This document shows, one piece after another, positions 51,756-62,642 of a stretch of 64,000 bases of DNA. Source of the stretch: an uncultured Paracoccaceae bacterium (GTDB taxonomy: Bacteria > Pseudomonadota > Alphaproteobacteria > Rhodobacterales > Rhodobacteraceae). The notes under the pieces are model-generated. The model saw nothing but the letters and a program-made list of their open reading frames with translations. It made no database searches and was not told where the DNA came from. The position numbers and the translations under genes are program-made. The stretch is taken from the NCBI GenBank assembly GCA_947503925.1, contig CANNFQ010000007.1, forward strand, positions 62,001 through 126,000, in the 5' to 3' direction. The stretch's first letter is position 1. Each line of letters begins with the position of its first letter.

Positions 51756-53899
51756 GCGATCTGGGGGTCTGTCCGGCCTGCGTGAGCCTGCCCGAAGGGG
51801 CGCTTGAAAAAGCGGCCTCCAATGGCACATCGCAGATCGTCCTGTCCTTGCCCTGCATCCATTGTGTGGCTTGCATCAACGGGGTGGAAAGGGCGCTGCG
51901 CGCCATGGCAGGTGTTGCCAATGCAAGGGTGAACCTGTCAATGAAACGGGTGACCGTGGGCATCGATGGGCCCGTCGCCCCGGAAGACATGATCGACGCG
52001 CTGGAACTGGCGGGGTTCGAGGCCCGCCTATTGGACACCAGCCTGCTGGGGTCAGAGGCAGACGCCTATGGGCGCGGGCTGATGACCCGCATCGCGGTGT
52101 CCGGCTTTGCGATGATGAACGTGATGCTATTGTCGGTGGCGATCTGGTCCGGGGCCATCGGGGCGACGCAGCACCTGTTTCACCTGATCAGCGCCAGCAT
52201 CGCCATTCCGGCGTTAGTTTACGCTGCGCAGCCGTTTTTCCAAAATGCTTGGCAGGCGCTGTCGGTGCGCAAACTGAACATGGATGTGCCGATTTCACTG
52301 GCGATCATTCTGGCGGCTGGCATGTCGCTCTATGAGACATTCTTCGGCGGGCGGCACGCCTACTTTGATGCGGCCCTGTCGCTGACCTTCTTTCTGCTGA
52401 TTGGGCGCTATCTGGATTATCGCAGCCGCAAGGCCGCCGCATCTGCCGCCGCACAGCTTTCTGCGTTGGAAGTTCCGCGTGTGATGCGCCTGCGTGAAGG
52501 CGTGCGTCAGATGGTTGATTTTGCCGATCTTGCGAAAGGTGATCTGATCCAGGTTTTACCCGGTGGCCGCATCCCCGTCGATGGGATGATCACCGATGGT
52601 GAAAGCCAGATTGACCGGTCCCTTCTGACCGGCGAAAGCCGCCCGCTGAACGCCCGCGCCGGAACACCGGTCACAGCGGGGGAAGTCAATATGACCGGCC
52701 CGCTGACTATTCAGGCCACGACGGTCGGCGCAGATACGACCCTGCGCAAGATGGTGACAATGGTGGATGAGGCCGAGGCGGTGCGCAACAAATACACTGC
52801 GGCCGCCGACCGGGCAGCCGCCATTTATGCACCTGTTGTGCATCTGCTGGCGCTGGCTGCTTTTCTGGGCTGGGTCGCTTATTCGGGTGACGTACGCCTG
52901 TCGCTGAATATCGCGGTGGCCGTGCTGATTATCACCTGCCCCTGCGCGCTGGGCCTTGCCGTGCCTGCGGTATCGACCACGGCGGCGGGCCGGTTGTTTC
53001 GCGCGGGGCTGTTGGTGAAAGACGGCACCGCGTTGGAGCGTTTGGCCGAGGTGGATACAGTTGTGTTCGACAAGACCGGGACGCTGACCATGCCCGCCGC
53101 CGCGCGTGACGCGCTGGATGCACAGGCGCAATCGGTCGCGCTGGCCCTGACCCGGAACGCGACCCATCCTGTTTCGCAGGCTATTGCCGCTTCGCTTGAT
53201 GGTGTGACCCCGGCCACGATCAGTGGCCAGCAGGAACATCCCGGCAAAGGGTTGAGCGCGACCTATCGCGGGCAGCAGGTCCGGCTTGGATCTGGCGCCT
53301 GGCTGGGTGCGGGTCGTGGCACATACCTGCGGATCGGGGACGATAAGCCGCAGAAAATCACATTGCGGTCAGAGCTGCGCGAGGGCGCGCAGGCGTTGGT
53401 CAATGCGTGGCAAGAGGCTGGGCTGTCGGTGCATCTTGTTTCGGGCGATGACGCCTCTGAGACCGGCAGGATCGCCGATCAGCTTGGTATTTCAAACTGG
53501 TTGTCGGAGGCCACACCTGCGGAAAAGATCGCCTTTATCAACAAGCTGACCAAAGTTGGCGCACATGTGCTGATGGTCGGTGATGGGCTGAATGACACAG
53601 GTGCCCTGGCGGCGGCCTATGCATCAGTGTCACCCGCAACGGCGGCGGATGCGTCTCGCGCGGCGTCTGACATTGTGCTGCTGAATGACAGCCTTGAACC
53701 ACTGATCTCGTTGCCCCGTCTGGCGAAGGCTGCGAAGGCGCGCATCGTTGAAAATTTTGCGATTTCAACCATTTACAACATCATCGCTGTCCCGATTGCG
53801 CTGGCCGGTTTTGCAACGCCACTGATCGCGGCGATTGCGATGTCCACATCCTCGATCACTGTTCTTTTGAATGCTTTGCGGCTAAAGGGGCGGGTATGA
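51752..53899 (+). CDS. ccoI: Copper-transporting P1B-type ATPase CcoI/FixI
   Basis: A 715-aa P-type ATPase exporting Cu+ for cbb3 oxidase maturation. N-terminal CPACVSLP and a heavy-metal-associated domain with CIHCVACINGVERAL precede the core. TGES (actuator), CPCALGLAVP (ion site in helix 6), DKTGT (phosphorylated Asp) and GDGLNDTGALA (hinge) are all intact. It overlaps ccoH and ccoS by 4 nt each. The position distinguishes it from the general detoxifying CopA. Confidence 0.95.
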   Translation: MSDLGVCPACVSLPEGALEKAASNGTSQIVLSLPCIHCVACINGVERALRAMAGVANARVNLSMKRVTVGIDGPVAPEDMIDALELAGFEARLLDTSLLGSEADAYGRGLMTRIAVSGFAMMNVMLLSVAIWSGAIGATQHLFHLISASIAIPALVYAAQPFFQNAWQALSVRKLNMDVPISLAIILAAGMSLYETFFGGRHAYFDAALSLTFFLLIGRYLDYRSRKAAASAAAQLSALEVPRVMRLREGVRQMVDFADLAKGDLIQVLPGGRIPVDGMITDGESQIDRSLLTGESRPLNARAGTPVTAGEVNMTGPLTIQATTVGADTTLRKMVTMVDEAEAVRNKYTAAADRAAAIYAPVVHLLALAAFLGWVAYSGDVRLSLNIAVAVLIITCPCALGLAVPAVSTTAAGRLFRAGLLVKDGTALERLAEVDTVVFDKTGTLTMPAAARDALDAQAQSVALALTRNATHPVSQAIAASLDGVTPATISGQQEHPGKGLSATYRGQQVRLGSGAWLGAGRGTYLRIGDDKPQKITLRSELREGAQALVNAWQEAGLSVHLVSGDDASETGRIADQLGISNWLSEATPAEKIAFINKLTKVGAHVLMVGDGLNDTGALAAAYASVSPATAADASRAASDIVLLNDSLEPLISLPRLAKAAKARIVENFAISTIYNIIAVPIALAGFATPLIAAIAMSTSSITVLLNALRLKGRV

Positions 53900-54054
53900 A
53901 CGTTCTTGTCTTTCTGATCCCGGTATCGCTGATCCTAGGTGGGTTGGGTTTGGCTGCGTTTTTGTGGAGCCTGAAATCCAACCAATACGAAGATCTGGAC
54001 GGTGATGCCTGGCGCATCCTGTCTGATGATGACAAGCCGCCAAGCGCTGATTAA
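53896..54054 (+). CDS. ccoS: Cbb3 oxidase assembly protein CcoS
   Basis: A 52-aa protein with one N-terminal helix ([22 protein letters not shown]) and the family tail SLKSNQYEDLDGDAWRIL. CcoS is needed for cofactor loading of cbb3 oxidase. ATGA overlap with ccoI; the gene is too short for usual length cut-offs. Confidence 0.93.
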   Translation: MNVLVFLIPVSLILGGLGLAAFLWSLKSNQYEDLDGDAWRILSDDDKPPSAD

Positions 54055-54119
54055 CTTTCCCGAAAAACTTCGGCTGCGGGCTGTTGACTCACCCGTGTGT
54101 GTTTCTTACTTACCGAGCG

Positions 54120-54146
54120 TTATCACTCGATTGGGTTGAGTGCTAA
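54120..54146 (+). promoter_or_regulatory. CIRCE operator (HrcA) of groESL
   Basis: TTATCACTC-N9-GAGTGCTAA at 54120-54128 and 54138-54146, one base from the CIRCE consensus TTAGCACTC-N9-GAGTGCTAA. It lies 34 bp before the groES start. TTGACT at 54084-54089 could be the -35 element. It predicts HrcA repression. Confidence 0.88.
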
Positions 54147-54179
54147 CATGACAGAAACACGAACTGGAGAAGTTCTGAA

Positions 54180-54464
54180 ATGGCATTTACACCACTTCAC
54201 GACCGCGTACTCGTTCGTCGCATCGAAGGCGACGAAAAAACATCGGGTGGTCTGATCATTCCTGACAGCGCCAAGGAAAAGCCGGCAGAAGGCGAAATTG
54301 TTTCCTGCGGCGAAGGTGCACGCAAGGACAGCGGTGAGCTGATCCCGATGGCTGTGAAAGCAGGCGACAAAGTGCTGTTTGGCAAATGGTCCGGCACTGA
54401 GGTCAAGATCGACGGCGAAGAGCTGCTGATCATGAAAGAAAGCGACATCCTGGGGATCATGTAA
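54180..54464 (+). CDS. groES: Co-chaperonin GroES
   Basis: GroES (94 aa) caps the GroEL ring during protein folding. It starts [33 protein letters not shown] (read in parts), including the mobile loop, and ends with [16 protein letters not shown]. Standard length. Codon choice is visibly more biased than in the surroundings, as usual for highly expressed genes. Transcribed from the CIRCE-controlled promoter with groEL. Confidence 0.98.
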   Translation: MAFTPLHDRVLVRRIEGDEKTSGGLIIPDSAKEKPAEGEIVSCGEGARKDSGELIPMAVKAGDKVLFGKWSGTEVKIDGEELLIMKESDILGIM

Positions 54465-54476
54465 TCCCAAAAGGAT

Positions 54477-54494
54477 GATGGGTTGAAACCCATC
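54477..54494 (+). repeat. Hairpin between groES and groEL
   Basis: GATGGGTT, loop GA, AACCCATC: a perfect 8-bp stem 12 nt after the groES stop and 42 nt before the groEL start. It may process or stabilise the messenger, giving groEL its own 5' end. Confidence 0.55.
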
Positions 54495-54514
54495 TTACAG
54501 TTGCAAACGTTTAG

Positions 54515-56179
<1,665 letters not shown>

Positions 56180-56180
56180 C

Positions 56181-56206
56181 CAGTCAAATCCAATTGGATT
56201 TGACTG
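56181..56206. repeat. Perfect 26-bp palindrome after groEL
   Basis: The half-site is CAGTCAAATCCAA and its exact reverse complement follows without spacer. It begins 2 bp after the groEL stop. It has no T-tract, and a conventional terminator stands 60 bp further on. Confidence 0.7.
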
Positions 56207-56265
56207 CGCGTGTGGCAGGTGTTTTCGCAGAAAATGCCGAGAACATGCCCGGCCGGTAAACAAGG

Positions 56266-56293
56266 AAGGGCGCCCCATGAGGAGCGCCCTTTT
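56266..56293 (+). terminator. Intrinsic terminator of groESL
   Basis: AAGGGCGC (56266-56273) pairs with GCGCCCTT (56284-56291) over a 10-nt loop; TTTT includes the end of the stem. A standard Rho-independent terminator. Confidence 0.75.
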
Positions 56294-56313
56294 GCTATCT
56301 TACGTCGTAGAAA

Positions 56314-56760
56314 TCAGAAACGGTCGCGGACGAAAGAGTCCTTGGTCAATTCGATATCAAACCGGGCATTGGCGACGACGGGCACATCTGTGGCGCGACA
56401 AGCGGCGACCTTGCCATCCAGACCATCCCGCCCCGGGTGAATCCGCGCCCATTCCAGACCGCGCATCAGTGTCTGCCCGTTCACCGTCACCTTAAGCGCG
56501 TTCAGCGCCTGCCGATCCTGCCCTGAACGGATATTCTGCGCGGCCGCGCAGATGTCATAAGTGCCATCGGTTTCAAAAATACCCACGCGGTAGATCAGGC
56601 TCTGCCCGTTTTCCCAGTCGAGCGAGAGTTCGGGAAAGCTTTCATCCACGGTTACATCGGCGATGGCATTGGAAGCCGGGGGGACGTCACATGCGATAAA
56701 CAGCGCAAGCGCAGTTGCGAGGGAAGCGTGTTTTAGCAAGGGTCTTCTTTCAAATATCAA
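56314..56760 (-). CDS. Hypothetical exported protein
   Basis: A 148-aa protein with an N-terminal hydrophobic signal (LLKHASLATALALFIACDVPPASNAIA) and a mature domain of about 115 residues. FIAC could be a lipobox, though Phe at -3 is unusual; cleavage after AIA is the alternative. Cys residues appear in DICAAAQNI and AACRATD. The start is a TTG at 56760, or a second TTG at 56739. Convergent with groEL. No family recognised. Confidence 0.62.
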   Translation of the reverse strand: MIFERRPLLKHASLATALALFIACDVPPASNAIADVTVDESFPELSLDWENGQSLIYRVGIFETDGTYDICAAAQNIRSGQDRQALNALKVTVNGQTLMRGLEWARIHPGRDGLDGKVAACRATDVPVVANARFDIELTKDSFVRDRF

Positions 56761-57022
56761 TTATGGCGCGTCGAACGGGCAGGAACGTTCGCGCAATAGT
56801 AGATCATCCGCGGCACCAGACCACAACATACTGGCCCGGCTTATCGACAATTGTGGCGCGCCGTCACGTCCAGTACCACAGCCGGGTCGATGACAGATCG
56901 GTGTCAGTTTCGTTGGTTTTCCGCCCGATGTCCTGGCACGAAAATGGGTGCGTCTGGACACGCAAATTGTTGCGTCACCGGGTATCCCATGCCTTTTTTG
57001 GGGCCTTATAGGAGGGTATCTC

Positions 57023-58105
57023 ATGTCCATCAAACCCCATCTTTGCGCGCTTACATTGGCAGTTCTGTTGCCCACATTGACTTTTGCGAACCCAACCGGT
57101 CATGCGGGTGTCTTGCTGGAGAATTACCATCGCTCTTATCAGGCCGCGCGCACCGCCTGGCCGGGGTTTGATCCGAACCAGATCCCCAAGATCATCATCG
57201 GGCGTGACGCAAACGGTACGACCAGCTATTTGATTGTCATCGATCACCCGAACCCACAGGCTTTTGGGGACACTGTGCAGATCGGGCGCGCCGATGGGCA
57301 ACCCGGCATGGCCTATCTGGTGGCTGATCCAAAGCCGAATGGCAGTATCGTGGCTGTCGAGAACTTTGATTTCAACCTGCCACTGCATGCTGCGCCGACA
57401 TTTGTCATTGCGTCGCGATGTGATGATCCCGCTTTCCCGATGGATTGTGCCAAGGCTCCCGACTTTACGGCCTATCTTGTGCATGAGGTTTTTCACCGCT
57501 GGCAGGATGATACATTTGCCTTGAATGACATCGCGGATGCTGTCGATCAGACGGTGTATGATTTCAGCGCGGCGAATATCGCCGCCATCCTGCTTGAAAA
57601 CGCTGTCTTGGCTGCTGCTTTGCAAAGCAATGATTTCGTAGAAAAGAAAGAACTGGCGCGGCAATTCATTGCGATCCGGGACGATCGCAGAACCCGTTTT
57701 GATCACCTCGACCTCGATGATCAGCAGGAACGTATTGAAGGCACGGCGCTACATGTTGAATTGCAGATCAGCAGGGCTCTGGGGCAGGATAGGCGGTTGA
57801 TTGACGGGCTCATCGGGCCATTTGCGCCCGGCACCATCAAGGATGAAATTGGTTTTGGCCGGTTTTACGCCACAGGTGCGGCGCAGGTTGCATTGGCGAT
57901 TTCACTTGGCGTCGAAGATGTGACTGGGCAGATCAGCGCAGGCAAAGCCCCGGCACAGCTATTATCCGACTACCTGAAGGTTCCGCTGGATGCGCGAGAG
58001 GCGCTTATTGTTGCGGCGAAAGCTGCGTATGACCCGGAGGGAGATTTGGCAAAACTGGCCGCGATATATGCCAAAAGCGCGTTGACCGAACCCGATATCT
58101 TTTGA
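57023..58105 (+). CDS. Secreted HExxH metallopeptidase-like protein
   Basis: A 360-aa exported protein: signal peptide (about 1-22, ending FA-NP) and a helical body with zinc-type motif H154-EVF-H158 followed by RWQDD. Glu residues in LLENAV (about 193) and RIEGTALHVE (about 234) could be the third ligand. AGGAGGG precedes the ATG at 57023; an in-frame extension upstream lacks one. Cys pairs C133/C142 suggest a disulfide. I do not recognise the peptidase family. Confidence 0.72.
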   Translation: MSIKPHLCALTLAVLLPTLTFANPTGHAGVLLENYHRSYQAARTAWPGFDPNQIPKIIIGRDANGTTSYLIVIDHPNPQAFGDTVQIGRADGQPGMAYLVADPKPNGSIVAVENFDFNLPLHAAPTFVIASRCDDPAFPMDCAKAPDFTAYLVHEVFHRWQDDTFALNDIADAVDQTVYDFSAANIAAILLENAVLAAALQSNDFVEKKELARQFIAIRDDRRTRFDHLDLDDQQERIEGTALHVELQISRALGQDRRLIDGLIGPFAPGTIKDEIGFGRFYATGAAQVALAISLGVEDVTGQISAGKAPAQLLSDYLKVPLDAREALIVAAKAAYDPEGDLAKLAAIYAKSALTEPDIF

Positions 58106-58276
58106 CCCAACATGACTGTGAAGAACGGGGGCTTGCATCTGTGCAGATGCAGGCGCCTTATGTCCGAAAAAGGACAGTTTCTATTGGGCTATACCGATGC
58201 TGCGCGGCAATCGCGCCATGGCGAAGAAAAGCAGATGATGTCATCGCAGTGGCGTCGATCTGACGGGATTTCATAG

Positions 58277-59128
58277 ATGCAGCTTTTTTTGCTGGTCGCC
58301 CTGACCATGACCGCCTTTGCCGCCAATTCCATCCTGAACCGGCTGGGTGTGGGCGTTTATGGCATGGATCCGATGGATTTCGCCGCGGTCCGGGTGGTTG
58401 CGGGGGCCGCGATGCTGTGGCTTTTGGTCATGGCCAGACAGGCCGCGCGCCCACCCGTCCTTGTTGGTGCACGTGTGGCGGGGGCCGCAGCACTTGGCGT
58501 CTATATGGTCGGGTTTTCATGGGCTTACATCACGCTGGATGCGGGATTGGGCGCGCTGATCCTGTTTGGTGTATTGCAGGTCGTGGTCTTTGGCTGGGCC
58601 GTTTGGGAAGGGCAGGACATTCCGTTACAGCGCTGGCTGGGGGCGGGCATCGCGCTGATCGGGTTATGTGTTCTGCTTTGGCCCGGCGGGCAGGCGGCGG
58701 TGCCGTTTTGGGGCAGTGTGGCGATGGTGATCGCCGGGGCTTCTTGGGCGGTCTATACGCTGCTGGGCCGTGCATCACCCGACGCGCTGGGGGCGACGGC
58801 GGGCAACTTTCTGCTCTGCATCCCTTTGACCGGGGGCGCGATGCTGCTGGCCGGGCAGGGTGTGTTTTTGGTGATGGGGACGCTGACGGCTGTGCTGGCG
58901 GGGGCGGTCACGTCGGGACTGGGCTACGCATTGTGGTATCGGGTGCTGCCGCAATTGCCCACGACACTGGCCGGGATTGCACAGCTAAGCGTACCAGTGA
59001 TCGCGGTTCTGGCGGGTGTAATCCTACTGGGTGAACCGTTGTCGGTGCGGCTTTTGCTGGCCGGTACGCTTGTGCTGGGCGGGATCGGGCTGTCCTTGAC
59101 AGCGCGACGTGAGGTTTCACAGAAATGA
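58277..59128 (+). CDS. DMT/EamA family transporter
   Basis: A 283-aa ten-helix transporter with two EamA repeats (about 1-135 and 145-278). It opens LFLLVALTMTAFAANSILNRLGV and has the second-repeat SGLGYALWYRVLPQL motif. It is not closely alike the EamA protein at 15-16 kb. The substrate is unknown. It is transcribed just before the lipase-like gene, 38 bp apart. Confidence 0.87.
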   Translation: MQLFLLVALTMTAFAANSILNRLGVGVYGMDPMDFAAVRVVAGAAMLWLLVMARQAARPPVLVGARVAGAAALGVYMVGFSWAYITLDAGLGALILFGVLQVVVFGWAVWEGQDIPLQRWLGAGIALIGLCVLLWPGGQAAVPFWGSVAMVIAGASWAVYTLLGRASPDALGATAGNFLLCIPLTGGAMLLAGQGVFLVMGTLTAVLAGAVTSGLGYALWYRVLPQLPTTLAGIAQLSVPVIAVLAGVILLGEPLSVRLLLAGTLVLGGIGLSLTARREVSQK

Positions 59129-59166
59129 GACTTGGGTTTTGCAGCCACGGACCCTAATTATCGGGT

Positions 59167-59898
59167 ATGAGGTTTCTTGCCGCCGCATTTTTGGCCCTGT
59201 TCGGGTCCGCTGTCACCGCACAGGACTGTGTTGTCCTGCTACACGGGCTGGCGCGGACCGAGATTTCTCTGACGCCAATGCAATTGGCGCTGGAATTTGA
59301 CGGCTATAAGGTGGTCAATCGCGGCTACCCTTCGACCGAGGCGACGATTCAGACATTGGTTGAGGAACATCTGGCCGAGGATGTGGCCGCCTGCGGTGAA
59401 GCAAGGGTGCATTTTGTGACCCATTCAATGGGCGGTATTCTGGCCCGTGCATGGCTGACCAGCAACCGGCCCGAAAATATGGGCCGTGTGGTGATGTTGG
59501 GGCCACCCAATAACGGGTCAGAGCTGGTTGATATCTTTGGTGATTTCGAACCGTTTCAGTGGATCAACGGGCCGGCGGGCCTGCAACTGAGCACGGATGA
59601 GGAAAGCCTGCCCAATAGCCTGGGCTTACTGCCTTACGAAATTGGGGTGATTGCCGGTGACCGGTCGCTCAACCCGATTTATTCGGCCCTGATCGATGGG
59701 CCGGATGACGGCAAGGTTTCGGTAGCATCAACCCGGATCGCCGGGCTACAGGATCATATTGTGCTGCCCGTGACCCATACATTCATGATGAATAACGCGC
59801 TGGTCATCGAAGAGGTACTGCGTTTTCTGCGTGATGGGCAGTTTGATCACGAGCTCAGCATGCGGGATGTCATTCTCGGGTCCGACTGGCCATTTTGA
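59167..59898 (+). CDS. Exported alpha/beta hydrolase (lipase-like)
   Basis: A 243-aa protein with a signal peptide ([17 protein letters not shown]) and an alpha/beta-hydrolase fold. The oxyanion strand is VVLLHGLAR (22-30); the nucleophile is Ser87 in THSMGG; acid and His candidates lie in DGPDDGKVS and [26 protein letters not shown] follows the nucleophile strand as in lipases/PGAP1-like esterases. It is probably a periplasmic esterase. Two palindromes follow the stop. Confidence 0.83.
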   Translation: MRFLAAAFLALFGSAVTAQDCVVLLHGLARTEISLTPMQLALEFDGYKVVNRGYPSTEATIQTLVEEHLAEDVAACGEARVHFVTHSMGGILARAWLTSNRPENMGRVVMLGPPNNGSELVDIFGDFEPFQWINGPAGLQLSTDEESLPNSLGLLPYEIGVIAGDRSLNPIYSALIDGPDDGKVSVASTRIAGLQDHIVLPVTHTFMMNNALVIEEVLRFLRDGQFDHELSMRDVILGSDWPF

Positions 59899-59910
59899 CA
59901 CGCATCCGGA

Positions 59911-59935
59911 CAAAAAATCTGTCACAGATTTTTTG
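59911..59935. repeat. Inverted repeat with 11-bp arms after lipase gene
   Basis: CAAAAAATCTG-TCA-CAGATTTTTTG, 13 bp after the stop. The right arm ends in a T-run, so it may be an intrinsic terminator on the plus strand. Shares the AAATCTG core with the palindrome at 59972. Confidence 0.6.
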
Positions 59936-59971
59936 GAATATGTCCCGCCATTGCCGAAGGTCGCGAATCTG

Positions 59972-59993
59972 AAAATCTGCGTACGCAGATTTT
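59972..59993. repeat. Perfect 22-bp palindrome before purK 3' end
   Basis: Half-site AAAATCTGCGT and its reverse complement, directly abutting the purK stop (59995, minus strand). Likely the transcript end of purK. Confidence 0.65.
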
Positions 59994-59994
59994 G

Positions 59995-61068
59995 TCACCG
60001 TTGCGTGTGACTGATCCGGTTGACATGTCCCATCTTGCGCCCGGGTTTCACGTCCGCTTTGCCGTAAAGATGCAGCGCGGCATCGGTTTTCGCGATTTCT
60101 GGCACTCGGTCCATGTCATCACCGATCAGGTTTTCCATCACCACATCCGCATGGCGCGCACCGTCGCCCAGCGGCCAGCCGGTCACGGCCCGGATATGCT
60201 GCTCAAACTGGCAGATCGTGCAGCCATTCTGCGTCCAATGGCCTGAATTATGTACCCGTGGCGCGATTTCGTTCACGATCAACCCGCCGGGGGTCACGAA
60301 TAGCTCCACCCCCATCACACCGACATAATCCAGCGCATTCAGGATACGCCCGGCCAGCAGGATCGCGTCGGTATGCTGCGCGTGTGTGAGTTTTGCGGGC
60401 ACGGTCGTGCTTCGCAGAATCCCATCCTTGTGCACATTCTCGCCCGGGTCATAGCAGGCGACCGAGCCGTCAATCCCACGCGCGGCAATCACCGATACTT
60501 CGTGGCTGAATTCAACAAACCCTTCCAGGATCGCCGGAGCGCCATTCATCGCCGCCAATGCCGCGCCCGCGTCCGCTGCAGACATGATCCGTGCCTGTCC
60601 TTTGCCATCATAGCCCATGCGCCGGGTTTTCAGGATTGCGGGCGTGCCGATTGCGTCGATCGCCCGCGCCAGATCATCGGCGTTTTCGACATTGGCGAAA
60701 GGTGCGGTCAGCAACCCAAGTTCCTGCAGGAACGCCTTTTCATCCAGCCGGTCCTGACTGGTTGCCAGCGCCTGCCGCCCGGGATGGATTGGCACATGCG
60801 CCTCGATCAGATCAAGGGCAGCGGTGGGGATGTTCTCAAACTCGTAAGTGACCACATCGGCGCTTTGGGCAAAGCGCTGCAAGGCGTCTGCATCATCATA
60901 GCCTGCCTGAAAATGATTATTGGCCACGTGAGAGGCCGGGCAATCACCGCCCGGTTCAAAGATGCAGGTCTTGTATCCAAGGCGTGACGCCGCAACCGAT
61001 AGCATCCGGCCCAATTGCCCGCCGCCAAGAATTCCGATTGTGGCGCCTTGTGGCAGGGGGTCAGTCAT
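59995..61068 (-). CDS. purK: 5-(carboxyamino)imidazole ribonucleotide synthase
   Basis: PurK (357 aa) makes N5-CAIR from AIR, bicarbonate and ATP. The ATP-grasp family start is [17 protein letters not shown]; further marks are [30 protein letters not shown] and [18 protein letters not shown]. The ATG at 61068 overlaps the purE stop by 8 nt, so purE-purK is a coupled pair. Confidence 0.96.
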   Translation of the reverse strand: MTDPLPQGATIGILGGGQLGRMLSVAASRLGYKTCIFEPGGDCPASHVANNHFQAGYDDADALQRFAQSADVVTYEFENIPTAALDLIEAHVPIHPGRQALATSQDRLDEKAFLQELGLLTAPFANVENADDLARAIDAIGTPAILKTRRMGYDGKGQARIMSAADAGAALAAMNGAPAILEGFVEFSHEVSVIAARGIDGSVACYDPGENVHKDGILRSTTVPAKLTHAQHTDAILLAGRILNALDYVGVMGVELFVTPGGLIVNEIAPRVHNSGHWTQNGCTICQFEQHIRAVTGWPLGDGARHADVVMENLIGDDMDRVPEIAKTDAALHLYGKADVKPGRKMGHVNRISHTQR

Positions 61069-61549
61069 CGCTGGGTTCATCCGGGATCGAGGTTGACAAA
61101 TTGGTCCGCCATTGGTCAAGGCGCGTGGCCAATGCGCCGTCTTGCAAGGCCAGAATGCCGGCGGCCATCAGCCCGGCATTTGCGGCACCAGCGGCCCCGA
61201 TGGCCATGGTGGCCACGGGAAAGCCACGCGGCATTTGCAGAATGGAATAAAGGCTATCGACCCCTGACAGGGCCTTTGTCTGCACCGGCACGCCGATCAC
61301 CGGGATCCGGGTCTTTGAGGCCATCATGCCAGGCAGATGGGCGGCCCCGCCCGCACCGGCGATAATCACCTGCAAGCCACGATCAGCGGCGGTCTTGCCA
61401 TAATCCCATAGCCGGTCCGGGGTGCGATGGGCCGACACGATCTTGGCCTCGTAAGCGATGCCAAGCTGATCAAGCATATCGGCGGCCTCCCGCATGGTGG
61501 GCCAGTCTGATTGACTGCCCATGATGATGCCGACCAGGGGTTGGGTCAT
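61061..61549 (-). CDS. purE: N5-CAIR mutase PurE
   Basis: PurE (162 aa) rearranges N5-CAIR to CAIR in purine synthesis. The motif [14 protein letters not shown] (substrate phosphate), [13 protein letters not shown] (catalytic His) and [12 protein letters not shown] are diagnostic. The ATG at 61549 gives the family start; an extension of eleven codons is unsupported. Overlaps purK by 8 nt. Confidence 0.97.
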   Translation of the reverse strand: MTQPLVGIIMGSQSDWPTMREAADMLDQLGIAYEAKIVSAHRTPDRLWDYGKTAADRGLQVIIAGAGGAAHLPGMMASKTRIPVIGVPVQTKALSGVDSLYSILQMPRGFPVATMAIGAAGAANAGLMAAGILALQDGALATRLDQWRTNLSTSIPDEPSDD

Positions 61550-61615
61550 TGTTGCGCCCTCGCTTGGAAAAGGAAGCGGCACTATAACGGCGCGATGCCG
61601 GTCTGCAATGTCGGA

Positions 61616-61834
61616 TTAGGCAATAATGTCAGGCAAAAGCCGATCTTCGAGACTGCTGATCTGATCCTTCAGCGACAGTTTCTGTTTCTTCAGGCGTTTG
61701 ACCGTCAGCATATCGGCATTCGCCCGTTCCTGTAGCGCGTCAATCGCGTCATCCAGGTCACGATGTTCACGCTTGAGCACCTCAAGCTTGACGCGCAGCA
61801 CTTCCAGCTGTTCCATTTTTGCCGATCTGTTCAT
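61616..61834 (-). CDS. YdcH/DUF465 family protein
   Basis: A 72-aa helical protein with a heptad pattern (LEVLRVKLEVLKREHRDLDDAIDAL) and KQKLSLKDQISSLED, the DUF465 signature. A short coiled coil is likely. The family is small and uncharacterised. It sits alone between purE and the hsp20 promoter. Confidence 0.85.
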   Translation of the reverse strand: MNRSAKMEQLEVLRVKLEVLKREHRDLDDAIDALQERANADMLTVKRLKKQKLSLKDQISSLEDRLLPDIIA

Positions 61835-61907
61835 TCAGCCTGCGCTCCGTTTGGTGTGACTTGCCTCTATAGATAAGGCTTTCCTTACAAACTTCCTAAT
61901 ACTTCCT

Positions 61908-61936
61908 CTTGATCCTGCGCCGGGCGCGCCCCATAT
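61908..61936 (+). promoter_or_regulatory. Heat-shock (RpoH-type) promoter of hsp20
   Basis: CTTGAT (61908-61913), 15-bp spacer, CCCCATAT (61929-61936) resembles the sigma-32 consensus (CTTGAA, then CCCCATnT). It lies 64 bp upstream of the Hsp20 start, whose product is a heat-shock chaperone. One mismatch in the -35. Confidence 0.6.
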
Positions 61937-62000
61937 TTTTTCAAGGGTCGCCGTAATCGGGGCCGCAATCGACAGTCGCTTGACGAAAAGGACATGTCTT

Positions 62001-62414
62001 ATGACGAAACTGGCTTTGGGAACACATCCGTTCCTGTTGGGTTTCGAACAGCTTGAAAGGCTGGTCGAACGGACCGCGAAAAGCGGGAACGAGGGCTACC
62101 CCCCCTATAATATCGAACAGACATCCGAAAATTCCTATCGTATCACCTTGGCCGTGGCCGGTTTTGCCGACGGCGATCTGTCGATCACGGTTGAAGATAA
62201 CTCTTTGGTCATTCGCGGCCGTCAAGGTGACGACGGGGACGATCGCGTTTTTCTGCATCGCGGTATAGCTGCGCGGCAGTTTCAACGGTCATTTGTACTG
62301 GCCGATGGTGTCGATGTGGGCGAGGCGATCATGGAAAACGGTTTGCTGCATGTCGATCTGAAGCGGGCCGTCCCGCAGCGTGTTGTGCAGACGATCAATA
62401 TCAGGAAAGGCTAA
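62001..62414 (+). CDS. Hsp20/alpha-crystallin family chaperone
   Basis: A 137-aa small heat-shock protein (IbpA-type) that holds unfolding proteins. The ACD domain spans about 35-130: NIEQTSENSYRITLAVAGFADGDLSITVEDNSLVIRGRQ (in parts), with the GLLHVDLKR strand near the end and an I-x-I tail (INIRKG). AAAGGAC precedes the ATG at 62001. The following DUF1150 gene, 3 bp downstream, is the usual alphaproteobacterial partner. Confidence 0.93.
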   Translation: MTKLALGTHPFLLGFEQLERLVERTAKSGNEGYPPYNIEQTSENSYRITLAVAGFADGDLSITVEDNSLVIRGRQGDDGDDRVFLHRGIAARQFQRSFVLADGVDVGEAIMENGLLHVDLKRAVPQRVVQTINIRKG

Positions 62415-62417
62415 GCG

Positions 62418-62642
62418 ATGAATACGACATATGAATTCGATGCGATTGCCAAGGATATCGTCTATGTCAAACCTGTCGCCGTGGCAGAGCTACCGGCAGA
62501 GATGCAGGAACATGCGGGCGATCTGGAAACCATCTTTGCGGTGCATAATGCCGATGGCGAACAGCTGGCACTGGTGGCCAATCGCAAACTGGCCTTCCAT
62601 CTGGCCCGTGAAAACGACATGCGGCCGGTGCGGGTGCACTAA
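62418..62642 (+). CDS. DUF1150 family protein
   Basis: A 74-aa protein of DUF1150: KDIVYVKPVAVAELPAEMQ and the tail LFAVHNADGEQLALVANRKLAFHLARENDM-type block (in parts). It follows hsp20 after 3 nt with AAAGGCT before the ATG, so both respond to heat shock. Function unknown; the name refers to this conserved alphaproteobacterial neighbour. Confidence 0.9.
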   Translation: MNTTYEFDAIAKDIVYVKPVAVAELPAEMQEHAGDLETIFAVHNADGEQLALVANRKLAFHLARENDMRPVRVH

